Assembly (NCBI GenBank): GCA_025603075.1
Contig: MU626356.1
Coordinates: 17,305 to 81,304, forward strand
Direction: 5' to 3'
DNA from: Neoconidiobolus thromboides FSU 785
Lineage: Eukaryota; Entomophthoromycota; Entomophthoromycetes; Entomophthorales; Neoconidiobolaceae
Length of the DNA stretch: 64,000 nt
The first letter of the stretch is position 1; each line of letters starts with the position of its first letter. Below the pieces are notes generated by a model. That model was not told the origin of the DNA and made no database searches. It was given only the letters and a program-made list of their open reading frames with translations. Shown piece by piece: positions 1 to 14,089 of the stretch. The position numbers and the translations under genes were made by a program.

Positions 1-943
1 TACTTGCTTGAGCTTCCCTACTTTGTGCAACCGCTAATTTAACAATCTCATTGAACCTAGAGTTATTATTTGGAATTGCCATACTTAAAGTGTTTGCTGC
101 TTTACGGTTTTCACCGTTGTTCCTAGCAATAAGGCGTCGTAAATCCTTTATTTCCATCACCATAGTAGAAAATTGACTATCAATCTCTTTTTTAAGGTCG
201 TTAGATGAAACTAAAAGATTAATAAGTATAAAAATTAAATTATAAAGAAAGTAAATTACTTGTTACATTAAGTTGTAATATCGAGCCATCCTTTACTTCA
301 TTTACATCCTCAAGTTCATAAAAAACATTAACAAAAGGGTCGCGAATATATAAAGCTGGAAAAGGATCCGATCCTGGATGATAATGAAAGTTTTCAACAA
401 AAAGCATATTCAGACTTGCTATAGTTAATGGACCAGTATAGATTATTTTTTTTGTTTTAGAGTCCAACTTAATAAATAATTTTTTAAAACTAACGATTTT
501 TTCTACAAAGTTTTAATATCGTAAACTAGATTTTCATGAAAATTATTACCTGAAGTTAATTCTTTATCCATTTCAAAACTTTCTTTTTCATTTATAGTAG
601 CTTCTACTAATTTTTTATTCAAATTTTCAAGCGTTGCAGCATCGGATATTTCTCCATTTTTTAAAGATTCTAAAGATGCTGGATCAAAGTCCATTTTTGT
701 TACCGAAGACATCCTATTCCTAGCATTAGCAAGTCTAATAGAATTAAGCGGTGAAATATTTTCTTGTTTCTGTTGCTTTTCTTCTGCGTTAGGCTCTTTA
801 CCAAGTTCAAGTTTAATTGAGCTAAGTGCTCGGATAGTTGTTGCTCTACGCTTAAGCTTTTCGAGCGCCACATTGGAGCTGGAAGTCAAGCGCGGCATTG
901 CTGGCCGATCTGAATTAAAACTTGAATCTCTATTGTTTTCCAT
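1..943 (-). CDS. BUD6: Bud6/Aip3-type actin-interacting polarity protein (3' part off the left edge)
   Basis: Bud6 (Aip3) binds actin and stimulates formins at sites of polarised growth. Exon 1 starts at the ATG at 943-941 and encodes a Ser/Asn-rich, partly charged N-terminus. Exon 2 (about 479-245) carries the recognisable Aip3 segment: KIIYTGPLTIASLNMLFVEN, a short His/Pro stretch, then LYIRDPFVNVFYELEDVNEV. The reading continues after an intron (donor near 244, acceptor at about 211) as SSNDLKKEIDSQFSTMVMEI into a helical region cut by base 1. The exon 1/2 junction is uncertain. A phase-0 donor GTTTAC near 530 keeps the frame; the more obvious GTAGAA donor does not. The family call rests on remembered fungal Bud6 sequences. 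Low-complexity exon 1 alone would not support it. Confidence 0.72.
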
Positions 944-2697
944 TTTTCCTTTTTATTAACTAAGTTTATAATTAATTAACTTTTAAAAAGTAGAAATTGA
1001 TTTTATAAATTTAACAAGACCTTATATTTAATAAAAGGATTTGATTGGTTAGAGTTGCTTATCTTTAGCAAATGGATTTAAAGTTAACCTTATATTGTTC
1101 TGTTTTATACAAAATTAGTTTAGTTTATATTTGAAATAAACGACATAGTAACTAATAATGCTCATTCGATATATAGCAAATTAACACAGAACATAAACAA
1201 TACTAAACAAAAATTATCGTTATTAATGAATAATCTAAAAGGATATTTTTAGATTTCATAATGCTTCAATGAAATGTTTGTAGGCTTCTAAATTAATGAG
1301 TTCTTTGAATGAAAAATTATATTGTCCTAAAGCTTTACGAAAATCAGAAATTAATGCTTAAATAAGATAAAGTCCTTATAACTCTACTCAAAATAAATGA
1401 GACTGATCTACTAAGAACTATCCGGTAAATCTATCCCACTTTTTTGAGCACACTTTATAGTCTAGATGGTAAACTCTACTTAACCTAGTTAGAAATTAAT
1501 AGTCTTTAGGACAAATATAATTTAGAATCGTTTTTTAAGAATAATGATTTATAAGTGTTATTAAATGGTGGTAAACTCAAGTACATGTAATTCATGTCTA
1601 TTTTTAATAAATGAATAATAGTTAAATTTTATGATAAAAGTTTCATAGTTAAATGGCTTTATAAATATCTTGAGGCATAATACCCTTATATAATGAAACA
1701 ATTAAAGGTAAATTAACTATCAACCTTAATTTTGTTGAATTTTTCAAGTGAAATTGAACAAATAGTTTAATTAGGCGGAATTATCCGCTCTTTAATTTTA
1801 AGGATAATGTGATCCCTATTCATTTTTTAAATTTCTGAAAACAAAATATTTATTTTTATTTAACTAATAAATTGAAATGATGAAATAAATATACAAATTA
1901 TTATATAAGATGAAATCTTTTAAATAAAAGTAAAATTCATTTTACGATACAACTAACCAATAAAATCGATTTTCTGATCCGAATGGGCATAGTTGATGGG
2001 TTAAGATTATAAATAGCCTCAACCTATGATTTCACTATGGTATAATTAATAATCTAATAACGAATTAATAATCATTTAGCCCAATCATTACAATGGATTT
2101 TTGGTAGATTAAAAACTGATTTTTTGAAAATTATGCAAATTTAATCTAAGTTTCAATCAAAATCAATTAAGATTCCTAATAATTGTTTAATTTTGCTAAC
2201 TTCATTTGTAAATTATTAATCAAATATTGATTTGAGTTAAAAAAATTATTAATGATTTTGATATTTTGCTAAGATTGTGTCGACTTATTTAATATTTGTT
2301 TGGATGCAAGTTATATAAAAACTTCATTTTTTATTATAAAATGTACTCAAATAATGTCAAAGATGTCAAAAAAATACAAGTTTAATATTTAATTTAAAAG
2401 AAAATTTTAATTCATAAAAAATTCTGGAGAAAATTTATTATGGAAACTTGCCTTTCTGAGAATCTCCACAAATCACATTTTAAAGTTTATACTGCATTTG
2501 TAAGCTTAAAATCACATGATTGGCTACTTTGACTGTGGGAAAGATTGACAGATTACTAATTTAAATCATTCGAAATGGTGTAATACAAAGAAAGTATGTT
2601 GCAAGGAGGTATTATAAAAATGATAGCAATGGAGGTTCAATGAAAAAATAAAATTCCTTCTTTCACTTTTTATTGATTGATTTATATAATATTCAAT
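944..2697. other. Intergenic region between divergent BUD6 and CYS3
   Basis: About 1.75 kb of AT-rich sequence with stops in all frames and no convincing exon. It must hold both promoters. A CACATG E-box-like motif lies near 2513, but I cannot assign a factor to it. Confidence 0.6.
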
Positions 2698-4020
2698 ATG
2701 GTCCATAACGCCAATAAAACTTTAAAATTCGCTACCCTTGCTATCCACGCTGCTCAAAGCCCAGACGCATCAACTGGCGCTGTAATTCCTGCCATCTCTC
2801 TTTCAACAACCTTCAAACAATCTGCTGTTGGTGTTCATCAGGTAACTATAACTATAAGATTATTTTACTTTTTTATTAATATAATATAGGGTTTTGAATA
2901 TTCCCGTTCTGGTAACCCAAACCGTGACTCCTTTGAAGCTGCTGTAGCTGCCTTAGAGCAAGGAAATCATGGTAAGTTTATCCATACTAATTCTTTCAAA
3001 TTTGGTATTAAATTATACTAGGTCTTGCTTTCTCATCTGGTTCAGCCACTACTGCATCCATTGTAAACATGCTTCCATCCGGCTCTCACATTGTCTCTGT
3101 AAACGATGTTTATGGTGGAACTTACCGTTATTTCACTAAAGTCGCCAATACTAAAGGTATTAGTGTTGACTTTGTTGATTTATTGGAGCCAGAGAATTTA
3201 TCCACCGTCATTAAGCCTAATACTAAGGTAGGTCACTTAATATTTTTTATTTACAACTTTTATTTACAATCTATCTTAGATTGTCTGGATTGAAACTCCT
3301 ACCAATCCTACTTTACGTTTAGTAGATATCAGGGCTGTTGCCGAAATCGCCCATAAAAATGGTGCTATTTTAGTTGTTGATAACACCTTTTTATCCCCAT
3401 ATTTCCAAAACCCATTAACTTTAGGCGCCGATATTGTTATCCATTCAGTAACTAAATACATTAATGGCCACTCTGATGTCGTTATGGGAGTAGCTGCATT
3501 AAATGATCTTAAATTATATGAAGATCTTAAATTCCAACAAAACTCCTTCGGTGCTGTCCCATCTGCCTTTGATTGTTTCCTTGCTCATCGTGGTCTTAAG
3601 ACTTTAGCTCTTCGTATGCGTCAACATGAAGCTAATGCTCTCCAAGTTGCCAAATACTTAGAAGCCTCCCCTTATGCCACTAAAGTTATCTATCCTGGCT
3701 TAGAATCACATCCTCAACATGAATTAGCTAAGAAACAAATGAAAGGGTACGGTGGTATGGTATCCTTTAGAATCAATGGTGATGGTGATGTAGCTGATAA
3801 ATTTTTGCAAAACCTTAGAATCTTCACTTTAGCTGAAAGTCTTGGTGGAGTTGAATCTCTTTGTGAACTTCCATCTAAAATGACTCATGGTTCCGTTTCA
3901 GCTGAAGACCGTGAAATTTTAGGAATAACTGATAATCTTATTCGTTTATCTGTAGGTATTGAAGACGCTGAAGACTTACTTGAAGATATTGAACAAGCTC
4001 TCAAAGCTTCTTCAGAATAA
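2698..4020 (+). CDS. CYS3: Cystathionine gamma-lyase, PLP enzyme of transsulfuration
   Basis: Cleaves cystathionine to cysteine, 2-oxobutyrate and ammonia in the cytosol. Four exons: 2698-2841, 2890-2971, 3022-3227, 3280-4020, with GT-AG introns of 48-52 bases, giving 390 aa, the usual family length. The PLP-binding lysine is about K203 in SVTKYINGHSDVVMG. The N-terminal PAISLSTTFKQ and the YSRSGNPNRD motif contributed by the partner subunit are present. Near the C-terminus, ESLGGVESLCELPSKMTH is typical of gamma-lyases. The start at 2698 is chosen because family homology begins there; an in-frame upstream extension adds only hydrophobic residues and no second ATG. Cystathionine beta-lyase or gamma-synthase paralogues are alternatives, but the match around the active site favours CYS3. 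The gene uses more C-ending codons than its neighbours, suggesting high expression. Confidence 0.93.
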
Positions 4021-4460
4021 GTCAATCTTTCTTGATTATAACCTTCGCTGATTGTTTTTCTTTACTAATAATCTATATTACACTGTTATATTGAAGGGCT
4101 GACTTTTTTGTAAAGTTAATCTCTTCAATCTATTAATTAGATAATCGAACATTTATAAATAAACTATAAATAAATTTAAAATGTAAATGTTTTTAGTTTT
4201 ATTATTTTTACAAACATTTCAATACTTGTCATTTTTATTAGAAAGCGTTATTTTAATAAAGTATTGAAGAGATATATTATAAATTTTAAAAATAAAGCTT
4301 TAATTTAGCTAACACCTCCACTTGGAAAAAAATTAAAAAACTAGCTTGCAGCTATAAATAACACTTCATTATCAACCGATATTGAAAATGCTATAACCAA
4401 AAATATTACATAATCATTTACATTAAAAGATAAAAAAGTCAGTTTGATAATATCTTCGTA
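4021..4460. other. Convergent 3' spacer CYS3 / SSK1-like
   Basis: About 440 bases between two tail-to-tail genes. I see only AT-rich 3' flanks and no gene. Confidence 0.55.
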
Positions 4461-7400
4461 TTATTGATAAACAGGACTAGTCCCACGCTTCTTTTCCTCT
4501 GCTTTTTTAAGCTTTGATAGCATAGCTTCCGATCGCATATTAAAATTTCTAGTAGGATCTGGTAATTTACTGAGTGGGAAGCCATGGTGCGTTGGTGCTG
4601 TGGAAGGTCCATTACCCACATTACGTGCTGTTGGCGAACTAGCTTTGGAATATTTAAGTCGACGCCATCCTTCAATATCTATCAATGCCTGCATACATCC
4701 CCATTCCATTATTTTTTTTTCAAGCCAAACTAAAGAGACTGGTTTAGTCAGGAAATCATTACAACCTGCAGCTAAAGCATCAATACGATCTGTCCTTAAC
4801 GATGAGGCAGTAAGAGCTACAATAATAACTGGCGATTGGATTGGAGTAGGAGGTGTACGTGGCGATGGTGTATTTGGCTGAGAGTGAGTTGGTAACTTCA
4901 TAGGCTCACTATTTGAAGAAGTTGGCGGGCTAAAAAAACTGATTTGTCTACTTTTTTCGATTTTTCGTATCTCTTTGGTAGCTTCGATACCATCCATAAC
5001 TGGAAGTTGAATATCCATCTAAATAAAAGAATGAGCAAATGTTTTATGTTAATTAAAAATTATTTACTAAGACAATATGAAATCCACCCTTTTTCCATTT
5101 TTCGACAGCCTCTTGTCCATCATTTGCAACTGCATATTTTATCTTTCGCTTTTTCATAAATGTAGCAAGAATCTTTTGATTAATCGGATTATCTAAAAAG
5201 TTAGTTATTGAACACAAATAAGAACAAATAAAATTACCTTCAACTATTAAAACATTGATAGGAAGTGACTGGACTTGTGGAAAATAAGAACCAGAATTTG
5301 CTCCAGGACGCTTAGCTGAGTTCGGTGAAAGCATTGGTCCATCCTTTTTACCTTGCTTATTTAATTTTGCTAATTTAGCAGCAGTACGTGATTGTTTAGA
5401 TTTTGAAAGAAGTTTGGATAAAGGGGTTGGTGATGATTTAACCTTTTCATCTGTCACAACAACATTTGGAATAGAAGGATTTAACGGCTCAGGATCTTCG
5501 ATTTTCGGTATAACCACTCCTTCCGGCGATTTGACTTCAACTAATACTTCTGGTTTTATTGATGAGGAACTTCCATTGGAGTTTGAATGCCTGTGAAGAG
5601 GTCTTGGTGAGTGAGGGGAGCGGGGAGACTTAATTTCAGGGGACTGAATTTTGTTTTGTGACAAGCTTTTATTTTCATTGAATAACCTAAACCTACCCGG
5701 AGAATAGCTATTTTGTGAAGCATTCACATGGGAAACATATAAATCAACAAATAGTCTAAACCCTACGGGTTTAGGTATTAATGTAATGCAAGGATAAAAT
5801 AAAGAATGGCATTGGGATAAAGTTGTTTCTAAAAATTGAAATACTTCTGGGAAACTATCTGGTGACAGAAGATAGATAATGCTTGTATTATTGACTCTTC
5901 TACAGTGATCTCCTGTATTTCTTAGCAAAATATCATGAATGATAGTTTGAAATGAAGTGAAACAATCGTTGATAATAAAGCATACATCTTTTGATATTAT
6001 ACTTTTATCATTTAAAGTTCTTAAGCAGCGAGATAAGGCGGGAGTAGAATTTGGTACTAAATCAATGTTTGCACCAAGCAATTTAAAACAAGAATTAAGA
6101 AAGTTCCCAAAAGTTGAGTCCTGGGAAGTAACTAAATATAACTCATGATCAAGAAATAATTTTCTTGAAGGATGTTCAATTACATTTTCATCAAACGATT
6201 TATTTAGTATTGCGTGACACTCCTCAGACATTACAAAGGTACATTTTATATAAATAGTTTTCTTATTAGAATCGCCAAAGTAAGTCAATTTAGCTCCCAC
6301 TTGCTTTGAAAGTAAAACTAACGGGCTATTCATATCTAAATTCAAATCAATTATATCTGTTGAAGAAGAAGTACTATATGAAACTGTAAAAATAAATGAA
6401 ATTGGAGTATTCACATCAATAGGGGCATCTTTATCTTTTTTTGATTTAGGTATTTTTACTCCGAGTTCAATACTTGAATTGGGCAAAGCTGATTGAATCG
6501 CAAAGTTCAACATCTACAAACATTAAATATTTATTTAATATAACCAAAATAAACTTACTCTGACTAGAATATGATTCAAAGCTATACCTTCACCATAAGC
6601 AAACAACTTTGTGAAAACGAGCTCCAAATCATTAATAATAAGCTCTAATTTCTCTCTAGCTGCATGTTTCCCTAAAATATCACCACATAATTGGAGTACA
6701 TTGGTGACATCGAAACGATTTTTTGATTTATAAGAAGCTACAAATCCTAAAAACCGACCAGAGCTAAGATCCCTGTAGCTAGTAAGCACATTGCAAATCT
6801 TTGAGAAATGTTTGAAAAAAGTGTCCAATTTTAGCTCAAATACTTTACAGTTGTTGCTATCTAACACATTTGATTCTCCAAATAAAGCTAATGTTTTGGA
6901 ATGTTCTTGAATAACAGCGACGATTGTTCGAAGTTCTTCAACAAAAACACGGATGATTTGTACTTCTTTATTTATATATGATTTATGTGAATTTTCCGTT
7001 GCAACACATGCGGTCATAAATTGGTTTCTAATTTCTGCTTGAAGTTTCAACCTATCTTTCTCGTATAAATTTATAATCATTAAAAGTACAACTACGAAAA
7101 AGAAGGTGAATTCTGGTAAAGCCCACGAAGAGTAAACTAATATAGATGTCGAAGAATCCCCAGTAAAATTATGCTCGTTTAAAGTTCTAAATCCACTCAT
7201 TATGTCAAACATTATATGCAATAAACAAGCAAAAATAGCCATATAAATCGAACCTTTGGCATTTCTTACCAACCTCTCAAATGTCTTCAACACTAAAGAA
7301 GACCAAACACATATATTAAGAAATAAGTAAAAAGAATTACCGAGCTCGGATTTGAGTGAAAAAACAAAGATAAATGTTGAAGAGAAGCAGTTTAGATAAT

Positions 7401-7539
7401 AAACCAATGATAAAATTGTTTTCAATCTTGATTCAAAAAAGTTATTTGTTGAAGCTTCAAAGTTTGGGTCTAAATAAGATATATGTTGAGAGATATCTCT
7501 AAAAAGGTTGTCACCGCTATAAAATAAATCGCTTTTCAT
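4461..7539 (-). CDS. SSK1: Ssk1-type response regulator with membrane-anchored, degenerate histidine-kinase N-terminus
   Basis: Ssk1 is the response regulator that activates the MAPKKK of the stress (HOG) pathway. Exons on the minus strand: 7539-6559, 6513-5238, 5192-5068, 5018-4461, giving 979 aa. The C-terminal receiver contains INVLIVEDNPINQKILATF, HIVLMDIQLPVMDG (phospho-acceptor D about 796) and VIIVALTASS...AAGCNDFLTKPVSLVWLEKK, with the Pro/Ser-rich insert usual in Ssk1. Unexpectedly, the N-terminus has four hydrophobic segments (about 41-62, 69-90, 97-115, 133-158), then a helical region where EELRTIVAVI (about 201-210) occupies the place of a histidine-kinase H-box HELRTPL. A segment resembling an HK N-box follows (LNHILVRMLNFAIQSA, about 321-336). 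The phospho-accepting His is Glu and I see no ATP-binding glycine boxes. I infer a pseudo-kinase/receiver fusion. Whether other early-diverging fungal Ssk1 proteins share it I cannot tell. Confidence 0.82.
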
Positions 7540-8137
7540 CGTTTCTAAAGATCAAGTAATATGTTTATTTGTAAAGAGTTTGATGCCGTATTAATTTTTT
7601 GTCATAACCTTATAATTTCAACAACTATTTTATCAATCTATAAGAAATGTTACTTATTCTTTTCTAATTTACCCTAAATAATGCAACTTTGCATTAATGA
7701 GCGAATTTCATTAAAATCTTTTTTATTGGTTTGAAGTATTTGCAAATTAGTTAAAGTGAGGAAGAAAGTCCACCTTTTCAAATTGTAATAAAATAGCAAA
7801 TATGAAATCTTAATTTGTTTTAAAAAATTCAAATTAAACAATATGATTATACTATAAATAGCTCAAATAAATAAAACTATATAAATATATTTTAACAGAT
7901 GACTGATCAACAATATGACAAAGCAAGTTTAAAAGCACAATTATATAACAAAAAGCTGTATAATAAAGGAAATATCAAATAGATTTAAATAAAAAAATTT
8001 AATTTGATGTCATTTTAAAATTGCCAATAAACTTTATAAAGAGTATCAGAAATCTGAACTTTTAAAAGTATTATTTTCAAAGCTATCTCTTGCAGTTTTA
8101 ATCCTTGATATATCACAAAGCTATACACATGACAATG
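7540..8137. other. Intergenic, upstream of SSK1-like
   Basis: About 600 AT-rich bases without a supported gene. Confidence 0.5.
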
Positions 8138-8240
8138 ATGTAGAGATGTATTTTTTGTTTAAGAATTTTACTAACAATCTTTCTGCTCAAATAGTGCTTA
8201 AAAAAAGGAAAAAGTGATGAAAATAAAAAACATCCCATGT
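8138..8240 (-). mobile_element. Miniature inverted-repeat element, diverged copy
   Basis: Copy of the roughly 107-base element found throughout the window, on the minus strand. Its ends have diverged (TAGAGATGT on the left, CATCCCATG on the right). The core with AATAGTGCTT and GGAAAAAGTGATGA is clear. Confidence 0.8.
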
Positions 8241-8698
8241 CCTTATCATTTATATTACTTAAGGGCTGGTTTTTGCATTAAAAAACAGTCGAATATGTAC
8301 TATTTGAAGTCATTTATGAGGAGTTATCTAGTGAATAGTAACGTTGCTAGCAGTACAAAGCAATACTATTAAACTTGGAAAAATAATAGAAGACATCAAT
8401 ATTGCAGTATACATGATTAGAAATCAAATAGTAATAGTAATAACCAATTAGAAATTTAAAATTTTATATTTTAATGAAAAAACATCCCTTTATTTCTGAC
8501 ACAATTAAGTTTGAAACATCAAGAGTTAGAGTTTGGTTAAATTTTAAACTCTAGTAACAACTTTATAGTGTGAAATTCTATTGTTTAAAACTTTAACTTT
8601 ATGTGTTTATTAGAAATAGGGTTTAATAACTAAATTCATTAAGAATTATTAATTTCATTGAAAATCATAGCTAAAATAAAGTATATTAATATTAAGAA
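8241..8698. other. 3' flank of the MAPK gene
   Basis: About 460 AT-rich bases between the element and the MAPK stop codon. No gene seen. Confidence 0.5.
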
Positions 8699-10239
<1,541 letters not shown>

Positions 10240-11392
10240 CAATTAAGAAAGATACTTAATAGCAATTACAAATAAAAAACTAAATTTTAAAATTGAGAAT
10301 AATTATATACGTTGGACAATATTTAGTGGCTTCTAATTTAATGCTTTAGTTTAATTAAACCTGCCACTCATTTATTGCATTTTAATTTGTATTGGTCCTT
10401 TTATTTGTTAAAAATTGATTGCTAATTGGTTTTAACACTTTCATATTCTTAACATAATTTATAGTCAATAAATTTATAGAACTGCAAACGTATTAATAAA
10501 TTAAAATTATTAATTATATCCGAATGTTATAAAGTTTGTATATATTGAAATCTAATTATATCAAATTGCTTGGATTAATATATTAATATTCCAGTTAAAA
10601 TTTTATATTGAACTTTATAGAATATAAATTTATTAATGTTAATTAAACAAAGTAAAATGCAGTTTAATAGTGTACAATTTATGCAATACTACTGTTAACT
10701 TAAATCCGCTATTAAATTGTTATTTAATAACAATTTAGAGATTATTATACAAGAAACATAGGATCTAAAAAAAGTGGATTTTATTAACATTGTTTTTAAC
10801 AATGGTTTTTTTTATAAGCATTACGGCTATCGCACTATACTCCCCTTAATTTGTAAACGAACGTATCAAGCATGCTGGTTTGATGACTATTGTTAAATAA
10901 AAGCATGTTTTGTATTAACATCTTTTTTAATAACCTTGCTATAAACAGAAGTATGATCAACTACTATTAATAATTATAAAAAGAGACCAGCAAGTAGCAA
11001 AAATGTGTAGATAACTTTAATAAGATTATTTCATAAACTAAAATAAATACCTCTATTGTATTGTAATTCAAAGCTAGAAACTGTTTTCTAATGTCAACAA
11101 TTTATTTTTACCAACAATAATTTTTAAATAGAACTAAAATTCCCTTTCAATGATAGCAACTAATTTATCACCAAAATTCCGATAGGTGTTATCATACTTA
11201 AGTAATTTTTGTTACTAAGCATAAGTCATTAAATTTGGCTAAAACACAGCCAAACTGATCAGAGATTCATTAGCAGAATTTCCAAATTTATTCAAAAAAT
11301 AATAAACTTTGGGAATTTATGGAAAATCGTTATTAAAAATAAGAAAGAGTGGAACAAGTAAAAATTTAATTAATCTTTCTTATAAATAAAAT
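10240..11392. other. Divergent promoter region MAPK / syntaxin
   Basis: About 1.15 kb of AT-rich sequence, no supported gene or RNA. It must contain both promoters. Confidence 0.55.
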
Positions 11393-12459
11393 ATGTCTTT
11401 TAACGATCTTGAAGCGGGGTTTGGTGGTGGTTTAAAGAGCAATCAAAACTCAGGTAATATATAGTTGATAGATCTATTCAAAATACTAATCATTATATTC
11501 AGATGCTTTGACTAAATCCATTTCTCAAAAAATATTCAAGATAACTTCAAACGTATCCAATCTTCAAAGGATTGTTAATTTACTTGGAACTCAAAGAGAT
11601 ACTCAGGCGTTAAGGAGTCAAATGTAATATCAATAATATACTGAATTTAAAGTTATTAAACAAAAATAGGCATGATGTTACTGAGTCAACGAGAGAGATG
11701 ATAAAAGTTACCACAAAAGATATAAAGTCACTTACAACCAATACTAGTAGTTTATCTTCTGAAGAATTGGTAATACTTACTAAGTTTTTAATTTAAACGA
11801 ATAACCGCTTTATAGAAACAACGTAAACTTGGGCAGCACAAATTAACGAAAGACTTTCAAAAAGTTTTGGCTCAGTTTCATTCGATTCAAAAAATTTCTG
11901 CTGAAAAATCAAGGGAAGTTGTTGACTATATACACAATGTGCAAGAGTAAAACTTTATTAAATTGATGAAATTTAAATTAATTGGCTTTTTTTAGGGATG
12001 AAGAAAAAGAAGAGCAACCATTGCTTTTGCAATCTAACCAGAGGTATTACTGGCAATTTCTTTAAGAAAATAAAATTAATTTTTTTTAGGGTCCAAGTTC
12101 AATCATTAGATAACGAGATTGAATTTAACCAAGGCCTTATCGAAGAAAGAGAAAGAGAGATCCAAGAGATAGAACAAGGAATAACAGAATTAAACGAAGT
12201 CTTTAGAGATTTAGGGACATTTGTCAATGAACAACAAGGGCTTTTAGGTAAATGCTTATTAATAAATAGATATTTATTAATTTAAAATACAGATAATATC
12301 GAATCCAATGTTTCCAATGTTGCAGTTAATATTTACCAAGCTAATACCGAATTGAACACTGCTAACGAATACCAGAAGAAGTCTAGAAAAACAATGTGTT
12401 ATATCTTTTTAATTTTGTTTGTTGTGTTGTCCATCTTTATTTTGGTTATATTCTCTTAA
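11393..12459 (+). CDS. Qa-SNARE of the Pep12/syntaxin-7 type
   Basis: Target-membrane SNARE, probably for fusion at endosome or vacuole. Seven exons: 11393-11453, 11503-11623, 11670-11769, 11816-11946, 11996-12043, 12090-12247, 12293-12459, giving 261 aa. The N-terminal half is the three-helix regulatory region (SISQKIFKITSNVSNLQRIV, the first Habc helix). The SNARE motif contains IEQGITELNEVFRDLGTFVN followed by EQQGLLDNIESNVSNV, with the zero-layer glutamine. The C-terminus is a single transmembrane anchor (IFLILFVVLSIFILVIFS) with almost no lumenal tail. LNEVFRDLG and the short N-terminus favour Pep12/syntaxin 7 over plasma-membrane Sso1 or Golgi Sed5. Introns are 42-53 bases. Confidence 0.88.
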
Positions 12460-13380
12460 TATCATGTTTATTTAAATCTAATTTTACTTTAATGTTAATT
12501 TTGGTTTTCTTTTTAATATAGTATAAGTCATACTTTAGTTTACACTAGTTATACTCTTATTTCAAAGTCGTATGCTCTTTACCCACTAACAAAATACATT
12601 TCAATATCTCACTTATAGCAGTTTTGTAAAAAAAACAAATTAATTGTATTGTTGTTTAATCTTGATAAGGGAAGTTTCTACATTATTACTGACAAATGCA
12701 AATCCTCCTTATTAGAATGATTCTAAAAAGAGTAAATTGTGCTTTTAGAAAACTCATACTCATAAAAAGAATTATTAAGTTTATAATTAGCACACTAACT
12801 CTAGCTTTACAATTGAATATTCCTATATTGATTATATTAGATTCATTAAAAACATAAGGTTAGGATTTGCTCAATCCTTCTTTTTGAGCTTGAATATTGA
12901 GCAAATCATAAATCAAAATGAAAAAAAATGTATCATTCAATCAGTCAAATAAAAATCCCAACTAAAAACATTGCATTTAATGAAAATTAAAATTTAAAAT
13001 AAGTTGAAAAATCCAGCCAAAGATTAAGAACCTAAATTCATAAAAATCAGAAAGCTATTTATTATCATATCGAGTAAGGAATAAGTATAATTTATCATCT
13101 TCACGACTATAATTGTTTTATACTTTAACTCTACAGCTAAAATATTCTGATATTATTCTCAAAGTTATATTATTAAAATAGTCACGGAAACAGTTATTTA
13201 AATCATTAACTATAGTTTTATAAATTAAGCATTAATTAGTTAATTAAAATAGTATACTTTAACGCCATTCTGTTAGTTTGAAGTACTTTCTGTATCAATA
13301 ATTTTTTCACACTATCGATAACTGCTAAATGTTGTATAAGATCAACTAATAAATTATTTTGAACTTTATCATGGTTTATT
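12460..13380. other. Intergenic
   Basis: About 920 AT-rich bases. No ORF, RNA or repeat recognised. Confidence 0.5.
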
Positions 13381-13487
13381 TAAAAAATGGAAAGTGATGA
13401 AGCTAAAAACACCCCCGTATACTTAAGTGCTATTTAAGCAGAAAAATTGTTAGTAAAATTCTTAAACACAAAAATACATCCCCATAT
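13381..13487. mobile_element. Chimeric miniature element (two right halves joined)
   Basis: The left 40 bases are the right half of a minus-orientation copy, ending CACCCCCGTATA. The next 67 bases are the right half of a plus-orientation copy, ending ACATCCCCATATA. Both halves of the usual structure are present but arranged head to tail about the central AAGYGCT palindrome. Confidence 0.75.
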
Positions 13488-14089
13488 AAATACAGATTCA
13501 ATTCTAAATACTATTTGTAAAATATACATATAATATTAGAATAAATTAAAATATAGCTGAAGTTTTTTAAGCTAAATAAATTAAATGGATTAAACAAACT
13601 AAACGTTAAGTTCACAATGTTCGTAAAATATAAACAAATGTAATAATAATTAATATGGATGTCTAAAGGCTATTCTATAAAGTCTTTTAAAAGTATCTAT
13701 CACCTCAATGTTAATTTTTAAGTAAACATTCGATTTAATAATTCAAACAACTAGTTGAATTTTATGATAAAGCTTTATATAATGTTCTTTAAACAATGAT
13801 ACTTTACTATATTTGAAACCTTAGTAAAAAGCAGTGTTTATATGACAATAGTAGCATTATATAATAAGAATAAATAAATAATATAAATTTTTAAAATTGC
13901 TATAGCCATAAATGTTAAAAATTAAAATTGATTTGTTATGCTTCCAAATTTAATCTAGGATTATTATAAAAAGGGGTCACAATAAAAATGATCGTACCAT
14001 TTGTTGTCCACAAGTATCCAATCATTTAAATCAAGCTTTTTACTTTAAAGAATCAAAATGCTTTTTTATAAATAGCGATAACAATAATA
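13488..14089. other. Upstream region of ERG27
   Basis: About 600 AT-rich bases with no supported gene; presumably the ERG27 promoter. Confidence 0.5.

Noticed and set aside
4600-6148. Plus-strand ORFs of 60-93 codons opposite the SSK1-like gene
   Set aside because: Antisense shadows of its conserved receiver and linker exons.
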